Source: Paracoccaceae bacterium (GTDB taxonomy: Bacteria; Pseudomonadota; Alphaproteobacteria; Rhodobacterales; Rhodobacteraceae). From it: DNA of 64,000 nucleotides. The stretch's first letter is position 1; each line of letters starts with the position of its first letter. Under the pieces are notes generated by a model, which searched no databases, had not been told where the DNA came from, and was given only the letters and a program-made list of their open reading frames with translations. The translations under genes were made by a program, and so were the position numbers. Shown here piece after piece: positions 44,546-53,159 of this stretch. The stretch is taken from NCBI GenBank assembly GCA_020622085.1, contig JAHRYM010000001.1:248001-312000 (forward strand), written 5' to 3'.

Positions 44546-47254
44546 ATGGCATTCTTGATGGAATTTCTGCTTCTTGTCGCGGTGGCGGTGCTGTTCTGGC
44601 AGTTACGCAAGATGTCGCAACGCATTGCGCAGTTGGAAAAGCTGCTTGCGGTGCTCCAGATGCCCCGGGCCATTCCGCCAGCCGCTGCCAAGGCGGATGT
44701 TCCCTCGGGGGGTGATTCCCCGCCTGTGGTCGTGCCTGAAGGCGAGCCGGTATCCGGCCCCGTCGACGAAACCTTGCCGAAGCCCGGCCCTGCGCCCGAG
44801 CCTGAACACAGCGGCCCCTGGGATCTTGATGGCACCGAGATCCTGCCGCCGCTGCCGATCGTGCGCCCCAGGGCGCCCTCGCCGTTGGGCCTGCGGATGG
44901 CTGCACTTGCCCGCTGGCTGGTATCGAACTGGGTCTATGCGGTTGCGGCGGTATCGCTGATCCTTGCTGGGGTCTTCCTGGTGCAATACGGGGTCGAACA
45001 AGGGCTGCTGCCGCCCGCGGCGCGGGTGATTGCGGCGCTGGTGCTGGGTTTTGCGCTGATTGCGGGCGGCGAGGCGATCCGCCGCCGCTGGGGCGACAGC
45101 CCCGACCGCAGCACGGCCTACCTGCCATCGACATTTTCGGGCGCTGGGATCGTTGCGCTGTTCATCGGGGTGTTTGCCGCGCGCCAGCTTTACGGCCTGA
45201 TCGGGGTCGAGGCGGCCTTTGCGGGCTTTCTTGCCGTCGCGGTCGTGGCGCTGTTGCTGGGCTGGTTCCATGGACCCTTTCTTGCCGCCATCGGGTTGAT
45301 CGGGGCAGGCGCCACGCCCTTCGTGGTGGGCGGCGGCGCCGAGGCGCCGGTCTGGCTGCCTTTCTATTATGCGCTGCTGACGGCGGTGGGGCTTGGCATC
45401 GACACACTGAGGCGCTGGGCCTGGGTATCGGTGCTGGCGCTGGTCATCGGATTTGGTGGCCTGATGCTGCTTGAACTGGCCGGGGTGAATCACATTGCGC
45501 TGGCACTGGCGGTGACGATCATCCCGCTTCTGGCGATGGCGATCCCTGCGCGCTCGCTCTGGCCCGATGAACAGGGATCAACGCTGGTGGCGGCCGTGCT
45601 GCGCCGTCGGCACCCCGGTTTCCCGACCCTGCTGGCGGGTTGCGCAGTTCTGGTTGCGGTGGCGAAACTGGTGCTCTTGTCCGACGCTGGCATTGTCGCC
45701 CTGGCCTGTCTGGCGGCCCTGGTCGTTCTTGTCTCGCTCTGGGCGGCGGGGGCGCCGGCATTGGCCGATCTGGCGGGCGCCTCGGCGGTGGGGTTCGTTC
45801 TGAGGCTGGTTGCCGAGACGCAGGGCTGGCCGCTTTGGCAGCAGGTGCGCGCCGGTGACATCCTTCGGCGCGCGCCCGAGACATCGGCGCCGCCTGCGCT
45901 CAGCTTGGTTGTCGCCCTGGCGCTGGCGGGGTCGTTGGCTGCGGCGGTGCGCAGCCTGCGGGGGGGCGACTATCCGAAGGGCTGGGCGGCACTGGCGGCG
46001 CTATTTGCGCCGGTCACGCTGCTTGTGCTCGAGTTGCTCTGGCAGCCGGTTCTGGTTCTGGGGCCCGGATTGTGGGCCGGGCATGTGATCGCCCTTGCGG
46101 CGGTCATGGTGGCCTTGTCGGAACGCTTCGCTCGCGCCGACGGCGGTCCGGGCGCGCGCAGTGCCTATGCCATCCTGGCGGCACTGTCGCTGATCGCGCT
46201 TGCGCTGTTCGTGATCCTGACAAAGGCGGCGCTGACGCTGGCGCTGGCGGTGCTTCTGGTGGTGGCCGCAGCGCTGGACCGGCGGTTGCGGCTGCCGGAA
46301 ATGGGTTGGTTCATCCAGGCGGCGGTTGCCGTGATCGGCTGGCGGCTGATCGTCGTTCCCGGCTTTGCCTGGGCCACCGAAGCCCCCCTGTGGGAGGTGT
46401 GGCTCAGCTATGGCAGCGCCATCCTGGGGGCCGCCGCGGGCCGCGCGCTGCTTGCGGATCTGCATCGGCCCCCGGCGCAGCTCGCGCTTGAATCGACGGC
46501 GATCGTCGCGGCGGCGCTGCTGGCCGATGTCCTGCTTCTCCGCTGGCTCGAGACGCAGGATCGACTTCCCGAACATGCCGGAGTGACGATTGTGGCGCTG
46601 CCGTGGATACTGGTCATGTTCGCGCAGCTTTACCGGAGTGCGGCGAATACCGGCTGGATGTGGCGGCTGCGCATGGTGCTGGCGCTTGTTGCCGGGGTGA
46701 TCGGCATAGGCGGGGTTCTGGTGGCGGCGCTCGTCCTCAATCCGGTGCAGGCTGGATGGCTTGGCAGCGATGTCCTTGGTCCTGTCTTGCTCAGCTCCCT
46801 GACGATTGCCTATGCCCTTCCAGGGGCGCTGCTGATCTTCGGTGCGCGCAGGATCGCCATGCCGCGCGTGCTTTCTCTTGCACTTCTGGGATTTGGCGGA
46901 GCCTTCATGGCGCTGTGGGTCGCGCTCGAGATCCGGCACTTCTGGCACGGGTCCGACCTGGCCGGGGCGATGCTGCAGGGCGAGCTCTACAGCTACACGG
47001 TTGCGCTGTTGCTTGCGGGGGCGGTGGTTCTGTATCTGGCGATCTCGCGTGGGTCGGACCTGTTGCGGCGGGTGGCGATGGGTCTGATCGCGCTGACGGT
47101 GGCGAAGGTGTTCCTGATCGACGCTGCCGGGCTGACGGGGCTCATGCGGGTGGCCTCCTTCCTGGGGCTTGGCCTGTCGCTCGCGGGGCTGGCCTGGCTC
47201 AATCGCTGGACGGCACAGAAGGGCATGGACAGGACAAGGCCGGGCCAATCCTAG
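44546..47254 (+). CDS. DUF2339 large polytopic membrane protein
   Basis: The 902-residue protein starts with a membrane helix (FLLLVAVAVLFW) and a short coiled coil (LRKMSQRIAQLEKLLAVLQ). A Pro-rich linker (~50–105) follows, then about 25 hydrophobic segments to the end. The first membrane block, RWLVSNWVYAVAAVSLILAG followed by FLVQYGVEQGLLPPAARV, is the DUF2339 hallmark. Function is unknown; the family is predicted to lie in the inner membrane. A good GGAGG lies 6–10 bases before the ATG. It is separated from ycjF by 70 bp and may be in the same transcript. Confidence 0.85.
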   Translation: MAFLMEFLLLVAVAVLFWQLRKMSQRIAQLEKLLAVLQMPRAIPPAAAKADVPSGGDSPPVVVPEGEPVSGPVDETLPKPGPAPEPEHSGPWDLDGTEILPPLPIVRPRAPSPLGLRMAALARWLVSNWVYAVAAVSLILAGVFLVQYGVEQGLLPPAARVIAALVLGFALIAGGEAIRRRWGDSPDRSTAYLPSTFSGAGIVALFIGVFAARQLYGLIGVEAAFAGFLAVAVVALLLGWFHGPFLAAIGLIGAGATPFVVGGGAEAPVWLPFYYALLTAVGLGIDTLRRWAWVSVLALVIGFGGLMLLELAGVNHIALALAVTIIPLLAMAIPARSLWPDEQGSTLVAAVLRRRHPGFPTLLAGCAVLVAVAKLVLLSDAGIVALACLAALVVLVSLWAAGAPALADLAGASAVGFVLRLVAETQGWPLWQQVRAGDILRRAPETSAPPALSLVVALALAGSLAAAVRSLRGGDYPKGWAALAALFAPVTLLVLELLWQPVLVLGPGLWAGHVIALAAVMVALSERFARADGGPGARSAYAILAALSLIALALFVILTKAALTLALAVLLVVAAALDRRLRLPEMGWFIQAAVAVIGWRLIVVPGFAWATEAPLWEVWLSYGSAILGAAAGRALLADLHRPPAQLALESTAIVAAALLADVLLLRWLETQDRLPEHAGVTIVALPWILVMFAQLYRSAANTGWMWRLRMVLALVAGVIGIGGVLVAALVLNPVQAGWLGSDVLGPVLLSSLTIAYALPGALLIFGARRIAMPRVLSLALLGFGGAFMALWVALEIRHFWHGSDLAGAMLQGELYSYTVALLLAGAVVLYLAISRGSDLLRRVAMGLIALTVAKVFLIDAAGLTGLMRVASFLGLGLSLAGLAWLNRWTAQKGMDRTRPGQS

Positions 47255-47257
47255 GGC

Positions 47258-47276
47258 CGGCATCTGGCAGATGCCG
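47258..47276 (+). terminator. Hairpin after the DUF2339 gene
   Basis: The stem CGGCATCT / AGATGCCG with a GGC loop starts 4 bp after the stop. Only CAAA follows, so terminator activity is uncertain. Confidence 0.35.
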
Positions 47277-47315
47277 CAAACCGGGCTTATGCTGCGGGCA
47301 GAAACGGATTGAACG

Positions 47316-49568
47316 ATGCCCCGACCCACGCCCATGCCACTTATCCGCCCGGCGGCGACCAAGGTGCTGCGGCTGCCGGCGGTTCTGCGCGGTGTCTTTG
47401 CCGTCTATGCCGAAGCCCATGTCGAGATGGGGGCGCCGGTCGCAATCGGTGGATCCCCCCGCGCGCGGCTGCAGCGATTCCGCCTTCGGGCGCGGTTTCT
47501 GGGGGATCTTGTCGCGGCGCTGCCGCATGGGCTGCGCTGGCTCGGGAGCGGTGATCCACTGGCGCGCAGCAGGGTTCGGCAGGCGTTGGGGCTCGGGCGG
47601 CTGCGGCAGGCGCCGATGATCAGGGCAGAACAGCTTGCGCCTGCGGCGCGGGGTGATCGCTGGACGCCCGGGATCACGCTGATCCTGCCGGTCTTCAATG
47701 CGCGTGGGTTGCTTGCGCAGTGCCTTGACCGGATTGCCGCGCATACCGATCTGGACTGGCATCTGATCGTGGTCGAGGACGCATCGACGGATGCGACCCT
47801 CAGGCCCTGGCTGCGTGACCGGCTTGCCCTGATGGGCGCGCGCGCCACGCTGATCGAGCACGCCAGCAATCAGGGCTTTGTCGCAAGTGCCAATCGCGGT
47901 CTGGCCGCAGCCCTTGCGCGGCCCGGTCCCGGCGATGGGCGCGGACCCTGCATCCTGATCAATTCGGACGCGCTGGTCCCGCCCGGCTGGGCAAGCCGGC
48001 TGGTCGCACCGTTGCAGGACGCACTGGTGGCCAGCGTCACGCCCCTGTCCAATGCGGCGGCGCTGATGTCGGTGCCGGTGATGGGGGGCGAGGCGACGGC
48101 CGATCTGCCGGTGCTGGCGGCTGTGGATGCCGCGCTGTCGGGTCTTGATCCGGCAGGGGCTGTCGCCGAGATGCCGACAGGCGTCGGCTTCTGCATGGCG
48201 CTGTCGCGCGACTGGCTTGAACGGGCGCCAGGGTTCGACACGCGGTTCGGCCGTGGCTACGGCGAAGAGGTCGACTGGTGTCAGCGGACGCGGGCCATGG
48301 GGGGGCGCCACCTGCTGAGCGGGGCGGTGATGGTGGCGCATATGGGGGGCGAAAGCTTCGGTGCCGCCGAAAAGGTGCAGCGGATTGCCGAAAGCGCCGC
48401 GATCCTGTCGAGGCGCTACCCGGATTTCGACACCAGGGTGCAGCGTGCCCTTGCCGATGATCCCGCCGTGGCGCTGCGTCTGGCGGCGGGGTTGGCCCAG
48501 ACCGGGGCTGACACGCCGGTGCCGGTCTATCTGGCGCATGCCCTGGGCGGCGGGGCCGAACACTGGTTGCGCGACCAGATCGCCGGGCAACCCTATGCGG
48601 TGGTCTTGCGACTGGGGGGGCAGAGCCGGTGCCAGATCGAGTTTTCAACCCCATGGGGCGTAACCTGCGGCCGCACCGATGATCTGGATCTGGTTTCCCG
48701 GCTGCTGGAGTTCACTCCGCGCAGGCGGCTGATCCTGTCAAGCCTTGTCGGCGACGCCGACCCTGCCGGCATCCTTGACTGGCTGGTGGTGCGGGCCGGG
48801 CAGGGAGACCGGCTGGAAGCGGTGATCCACGATCATTACCCGATCAGCCCTTCTTTCACGCTTCTGGATGGAAGCGGCGCCTATCGTGGCCTGCCGGATA
48901 CGGCATCGACCGATCCGGCGCATCTGTTCCGCAGGCACGATGGCCGCGTGATGGGGCTTGCGGAGTGGCAGGGGGCATGGGGCCGGTTCCTGTCGGGCTG
49001 CGATCATGTCACCTGTTTCTCTGAGGATGGGCGCGACAAGATGGTGGCGGCGCATCCGCAGGTCGCTGGCCTTATCCGGGTCGTGCCCCACCTTGTGCCG
49101 CCCTTTCCGCCGCAACCTGCCCCGGCGCAGCCAGCGATTGCGCGCGGCAGGGGTGAAATCGTCCTTGGTGTTCCGGGCAATATCCTTGCACACAAGGGGG
49201 CCGCTGTCGTGGCCGCGCTGGCGCGGTCTGGCGCCCCGGGCCTGCGGCTTGTGGTCTGCGGGACGCTTGATCCTTTGGCCGGGCGCATGGCCGGGGTGAC
49301 GGTTACGGGTCGGTATGATCGTGCCGATCTTGCCGATCTGGCGCGGCTGCGGGGGATCACCCACTGGCTGGTGCCCTCGGTCTGGCCCGAGACATTCTCC
49401 TTTACCACCCACGAGACGCTGGCGACCGGGCTGCCGGTGCTGGCGCTGGATCTTGGCGCACAGGGGGCGGCAGTCCGGTCCGCGCCAAACGGAATTGCGG
49501 TGCCGCATGTCCCGGGCGGGGACCATGCGGCGGCAATCCTTGCAGCGCTCGGGTTCGGACCCGCCTGA
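47316..49568 (+). CDS. Two-domain glycosyltransferase (GT2 + GT4-like)
   Basis: The 750-residue predicted sugar transferase probably acts on a surface glycan. Residues ~118–390 form a GT2 domain (ITLILPVFNARGLLAQCLDRI, VVEDASTDATL, ILINSDALVPPGWASRL with a DxD-like site, GYGEEVDWCQRTRAMGG). The C-terminal ~300 residues end in a GT4-like domain (RGEIVLGVPGNILAHKGAAVV, VTGRYDRADLADLARLRG, LVPSVWPETFSFTTHETLATGLPVLALD with the E-x7-E pattern). The N-terminal ~115 residues are basic and unassigned. The two catalytic folds suggest addition of two sugars or one dead domain. It stands alone, without a polysaccharide cluster. Confidence 0.8.
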   Translation: MPRPTPMPLIRPAATKVLRLPAVLRGVFAVYAEAHVEMGAPVAIGGSPRARLQRFRLRARFLGDLVAALPHGLRWLGSGDPLARSRVRQALGLGRLRQAPMIRAEQLAPAARGDRWTPGITLILPVFNARGLLAQCLDRIAAHTDLDWHLIVVEDASTDATLRPWLRDRLALMGARATLIEHASNQGFVASANRGLAAALARPGPGDGRGPCILINSDALVPPGWASRLVAPLQDALVASVTPLSNAAALMSVPVMGGEATADLPVLAAVDAALSGLDPAGAVAEMPTGVGFCMALSRDWLERAPGFDTRFGRGYGEEVDWCQRTRAMGGRHLLSGAVMVAHMGGESFGAAEKVQRIAESAAILSRRYPDFDTRVQRALADDPAVALRLAAGLAQTGADTPVPVYLAHALGGGAEHWLRDQIAGQPYAVVLRLGGQSRCQIEFSTPWGVTCGRTDDLDLVSRLLEFTPRRRLILSSLVGDADPAGILDWLVVRAGQGDRLEAVIHDHYPISPSFTLLDGSGAYRGLPDTASTDPAHLFRRHDGRVMGLAEWQGAWGRFLSGCDHVTCFSEDGRDKMVAAHPQVAGLIRVVPHLVPPFPPQPAPAQPAIARGRGEIVLGVPGNILAHKGAAVVAALARSGAPGLRLVVCGTLDPLAGRMAGVTVTGRYDRADLADLARLRGITHWLVPSVWPETFSFTTHETLATGLPVLALDLGAQGAAVRSAPNGIAVPHVPGGDHAAAILAALGFGPA

Positions 49569-49608
49569 AAGAGGGGGCGGGTCCGTCGGCCCCGGGTCTT
49601 TGGCCCGG

Positions 49609-50997
49609 TCAGGCGTGGATCGCGCCGTCGCCGCAGGCGAGTGCCGCTTCGCGCACCGCTTCGCTGTAGGTCGGATGGGCGTGGCAGGTCAGCGCCACGT
49701 CCTGCGCGCTGGCGCCGAATTCCATCGCCACGCAGATTTCATGGATCAGGTCGCCCGCGCCCGGCCCGATGATGTGGCAGCCAAGGATGCGGTCGGTTTC
49801 CTTGCAGGCCAGCATCTTGACGAAGCCTTCCGCCTGGAACACGGCCTTGGCGCGGGCATTGCCCATGAAGGGGAACTTGCCGACCTTGTAGGCGCGGCCT
49901 TCTGCCTTCAGCTGTTCTTCGGTCTGGCCGACGCTGGCCACTTCGGGCGTGGTGTAGATGACCCCGGGGATCACGCCATAGTTCACATGGCCATGCTTGC
50001 CGGCGATGACCTCGGCGACCGCCATGCCTTCATCCTCGGCCTTGTGGGCCAGCATCGGACCGGTGACGGCATCGCCGATGGCATGGATGCCGGGGATGTT
50101 CGTCGCCCAGTGGTCATTGATACGGATCTGGCCGCGCGGTTCCATCTCGACGCCGAGCGCCTCAAGCCCGAGGCCGGTGGTATAGGGCTTGCGGCCCGTG
50201 GCGACCAGCACGGTTTCCGCCTCGATCGCCGCGTCGGCTTCGGTCTTGCGCAGCTTGTAGCGCACGCTTGCCGCGCCCTTGGCGACATCGACGCCCTGCA
50301 CCGCCGCGCCCATGACGAATTTCAGCCCCTGCTTGCCCAGGATGCGTTGCAGGTTCTTGGCAACTTCGCCGTCCATCCCCGGCGTGATCGCGTCAAGGTA
50401 TTCGACGACCGTGACCGCCGTGCCCAGCCGCGCGTAGACCGAGCCGAGTTCAAGCCCGATGACGCCCGCACCGATCACCACCATGGATTTGGGGATGGTG
50501 GGCAGGGCCAGCGCCCCGGTCGAGGTGACGACGGTCTTTTCGTCAACCGTGACGCCCGGCAGGCTGGCGGGTTCGGAGCCGGTGGCGATGACGATGTGCT
50601 TCGCCTCATGCACATCGTCGCCGACCTTGACCTGACCAGGCGCCGGGATCGAGGCCCAGCCCTTAAGCCAGGTGACCTTGTTCTTCTTGAACAGGAATTC
50701 GATGCCCTTGGTGTTGCCGTTGACGACATCCTGCTTGTAGCCCTGCATCTTCGCCCAATCGACGGTCGGACGGGCGCCCATCAGGCCCATCTTTTCGAAG
50801 TTCTCATGGGTTTCGTGCAGCATGTGGCTGGCGTGGAGCATCGCCTTGGACGGGATGCAGCCGACGTTCAGGCAGGTGCCGCCCAAGGTCTCTCGCCCCT
50901 CGACGCAGGCGACCTTTAGCCCCAGCTGCGCGGCGCGGATGGCGCAGACATAGCCGCCGGGGCCGGCGCCGATGACGATGAGATCAAAGCTGGGCAT
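49609..50997 (-). CDS. lpd: Dihydrolipoyl dehydrogenase (E3)
   Basis: E3 reoxidises the lipoyl groups of 2-oxoglutarate dehydrogenase. The 462-residue flavoprotein has the FAD motif [15 protein letters not shown], the redox disulfide [13 protein letters not shown], the NAD motif [14 protein letters not shown] and ATGRKPYT. The C-terminal dimer/active-site pair is [13 protein letters not shown], with the His-Glu base. AGGAG lies about 8 bases before the ATG at 50997. It is last in the suc block, separated from sucB by a small ORF and a repeat-bearing gap, and probably serves the 2-oxoglutarate complex in particular. Confidence 0.96.
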   Translation of the reverse strand: MPSFDLIVIGAGPGGYVCAIRAAQLGLKVACVEGRETLGGTCLNVGCIPSKAMLHASHMLHETHENFEKMGLMGARPTVDWAKMQGYKQDVVNGNTKGIEFLFKKNKVTWLKGWASIPAPGQVKVGDDVHEAKHIVIATGSEPASLPGVTVDEKTVVTSTGALALPTIPKSMVVIGAGVIGLELGSVYARLGTAVTVVEYLDAITPGMDGEVAKNLQRILGKQGLKFVMGAAVQGVDVAKGAASVRYKLRKTEADAAIEAETVLVATGRKPYTTGLGLEALGVEMEPRGQIRINDHWATNIPGIHAIGDAVTGPMLAHKAEDEGMAVAEVIAGKHGHVNYGVIPGVIYTTPEVASVGQTEEQLKAEGRAYKVGKFPFMGNARAKAVFQAEGFVKMLACKETDRILGCHIIGPGAGDLIHEICVAMEFGASAQDVALTCHAHPTYSEAVREAALACGDGAIHA

Positions 50998-51022
50998 CGT
51001 TGTCTCCTGTAGGTGGCCGGGA

Positions 51023-51060
51023 CCGGGGGCTGCCTGCCCCCGGACCCCCGGGGATATTTG
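51023..51060 (-). repeat. Hairpin repeat upstream of lpd
   Basis: A perfect 8-bp hairpin (CCGGGGGC / GCCCCCGG, TGCCT loop) is followed by ACCCCCGGGGATATTTG. From memory, this combination is a recurrent intergenic sequence in Rhodobacteraceae genomes. It lies 26 bp upstream of the lpd start codon, where it could also terminate or stabilise the suc transcript. The rest of the 267-bp gap has no convincing gene; a 33-codon membrane-like frame (SLTPWRSAIWSLGFLATTV) lacks a good start. Confidence 0.5.
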
Positions 51061-51264
51061 AACCAAGATGAAGGGGTCAGGTTGGGTTTGCCACGATCAT
51101 GACGGTTGTGGCGAGAAAGCCTAGGGACCAGATGGCCGAGCGCCAAGGGGTAAGGCTGAGCCATAGGTCGGGGCACAATGGATACGGGTGGCGACGTAGG
51201 CCCAATCTCCGCCAGGAAATGAGAACTGCAGTTTCTCGCAAAGTACTCCAGGGGCAATGGAGGA

Positions 51265-51606
51265 TCACTCCAGTCTTCCCGCTCGAGCATTAGCGCAAAA
51301 CTCGTCCAATTTTCCTTGGTGGTTTAGGTAAGTTAGAATTTCTGAATGCCTTGCGTCGGCAAGCGCGGCGGCCGCTTCTACTGAAATTCCCATTTCTCGT
51401 GCTGCATCCATAGCAGCAAAGGCAACCTGTGGGCCGAAGCTTAGGCTGCACACGTTTTCCGCAACATTCATGACTGCGGCCAATTCGATGTACCGGCTCA
51501 CCTTCAATTGTGCGAAGACCGCCTCAACAGGGATCAGTGTGGTGCAAAGGACAGTCAGAACGCGCGCACTTACAATCGTTGCCGTATTCAAACCTCCCAT
51601 CCTCAC
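51265..51606 (-). CDS. Small predicted exported protein after sucB
   Basis: This 113-residue (or 111) frame overlaps the sucB stop in a GTGA; an ATG two codons later is equally possible. The N-terminus ([24 protein letters not shown]) resembles a signal peptide or membrane anchor. The rest is helical and Ala-rich ([24 protein letters not shown]) with Cys ~53 and ~104. I do not recognise a family. The stretch is visibly less GC-rich than the flanking suc genes and shows unusual codons, which suggests recent arrival or a decaying gene. Its coupling to sucB is the main support. Confidence 0.5.
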   Translation of the reverse strand: MRMGGLNTATIVSARVLTVLCTTLIPVEAVFAQLKVSRYIELAAVMNVAENVCSLSFGPQVAFAAMDAAREMGISVEAAAALADARHSEILTYLNHQGKLDEFCANARAGRLE

Positions 51607-53159
51607 AGATCCATCAGGAGCCGGCGCGGATCCTCCAGCGCCTCTTTCACCCGCACGAGGAACGTCACCGCCCCCTTGCCGTCGACGATGCGGTGGTCGT
51701 AGCTCAGCGCCAGATACATCATCGGGCGGATGACGATCTGGCCTGCCACCGCCACCGGGCGGTCCTGGATCTTGTGCATGCCGAGGATGCCGGACTGCGG
51801 GGGGTTCAGGATCGGCGACGACATCAGCGAGCCGTAGACGCCGCCGTTCGAGATGGTGAAGGAACCGCCCTGAAGTTCAGCCATCGAAAGCTTGCCGTCG
51901 CGGGCGCGCAGGCCCAGTTCGGCGATCCGCTTCTCGATCTCGGCGAAGCTCATCTGGTCGGCGTCGCGCACGACCGGCACCACAAGGCCCGCCGGCGTGC
52001 CGACGGCCACGCCCATGTGGACGTAGTTCTTGTAGACGACATCGCCGCCGTCGATCTCGGCGTTGACCTCGGGCACCTCGCGGAGGGCTTGGACGCAGGC
52101 CTTCACGAAGAAGGACATGAAGCCAAGCTTCACGCCGTGCTTCTTCTCGAACTGGTCCTTGAAGCTGTTGCGCAGATCCATCACGCCAGACATGTCGACC
52201 TCGTTGTAGGTCGTCAGGATCGCGGCGGTGTTCTGCGCTTCCTTCAGGCGGCGCGCGATGGTGGCGCGCAGGCGAGTCATCTTGACGCGTTCCTCGCGCG
52301 CGGCATCTGTGGCCGGGACGGCGGCGCGGGGGGCGGGGACGGGGGCCGGTGCGATGCTGACGGCGGGCGCTGCGGCACTGGCGGCAGTCGTTGCGGCAGG
52401 TGCGGCAGCCGCGCGAGCGACATCTTCCTTCATGATGCGGCCGTCGCGGCCCGTGCCCTGCACCTGTTCGGGCGACAGACCGGCCTCGGCCATAGCCTTG
52501 TTTGCCGACGGGGCGTTTTCGACATCCTTGCGTTCGACGACCAGTTCCGGGCCGGCGCCGGAGGATCCGACGGCCCCGGCCTGCGCGACCTTCGGCTGTA
52601 GCTGGCGGGCACCGGCCGCGCCTTCGGCGATGACCGCCAGCCTGCCCTTGGCGCTGACGGTCGATCCTTCGGGGGCGAGGATTTCGGACAGGACGCCGGC
52701 GACAGGCGAGGGCACCTCGACCGAGACCTTGTCGGTTTCCAGCTCGCACAGCATCTCGTCCTGCGCGACCGTATCGCCCACCTTCTTGAACCAGGTCGAG
52801 ACTGTCGCTTCGGCCACGCTTTCGCCCAGTGTCGGGACCATCACATCTGTCATCTTGCCCTCGTTGGCAGGGGCTGCGGCCTTGCCGTCAGCCTGCGGTT
52901 TCATTTCGGTTGCGGCATCCGCCCGTTCGGCGATCTGCGCAAGAAGTGCATTCACGCCGACCGTCGTCCCTTCGGGGGCGACAATTTCGGCAAGGGTCCC
53001 CGCGACGGGGGCGTGAACCTCGACCGTGACCTTGTCGGTTTCCAGCTCGCACAGCATGTCATCGACGGCGACGCGGTCACCGGGTTTCTTGAACCAGGTG
53101 GCCACCGTCGCCTCGGAGACGCTTTCGCCGAGAGTCGGAACGCGGACTTCGGTTGTCAT
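51603..53159 (-). CDS. sucB: 2-oxoglutarate dehydrogenase E2 (dihydrolipoyl succinyltransferase)
   Basis: SucB transfers succinyl from lipoate to CoA. The 518-residue protein has two lipoyl domains, each with the lipoylated Lys in CELETDKV (residues ~45 and ~150). An E3/E1-binding domain follows ([33 protein letters not shown]) after an Ala/Pro linker. The catalytic core ends with the active-site His-Asp in [13 protein letters not shown]. Two lipoyl domains are more than the single one of E. coli SucB but known in Rhodobacterales. The ATG shares one base with the sucA stop, so translation is coupled. Confidence 0.95.
   Translation of the reverse strand: MTTEVRVPTLGESVSEATVATWFKKPGDRVAVDDMLCELETDKVTVEVHAPVAGTLAEIVAPEGTTVGVNALLAQIAERADAATEMKPQADGKAAAPANEGKMTDVMVPTLGESVAEATVSTWFKKVGDTVAQDEMLCELETDKVSVEVPSPVAGVLSEILAPEGSTVSAKGRLAVIAEGAAGARQLQPKVAQAGAVGSSGAGPELVVERKDVENAPSANKAMAEAGLSPEQVQGTGRDGRIMKEDVARAAAAPAATTAASAAAPAVSIAPAPVPAPRAAVPATDAAREERVKMTRLRATIARRLKEAQNTAAILTTYNEVDMSGVMDLRNSFKDQFEKKHGVKLGFMSFFVKACVQALREVPEVNAEIDGGDVVYKNYVHMGVAVGTPAGLVVPVVRDADQMSFAEIEKRIAELGLRARDGKLSMAELQGGSFTISNGGVYGSLMSSPILNPPQSGILGMHKIQDRPVAVAGQIVIRPMMYLALSYDHRIVDGKGAVTFLVRVKEALEDPRRLLMDL

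Noticed and set aside
43339-44835. 498-codon minus-strand frame opposite ycjF
   Set aside because: The plus strand carries a coupled three-gene unit with good starts; the antisense frame crosses gene boundaries.
51077-51268. Small membrane-like frame upstream of lpd
   Set aside because: Only its last ~25 residues look like a membrane helix. No start with a ribosome binding site was found, so it is noted in the repeat entry but not called as a gene.
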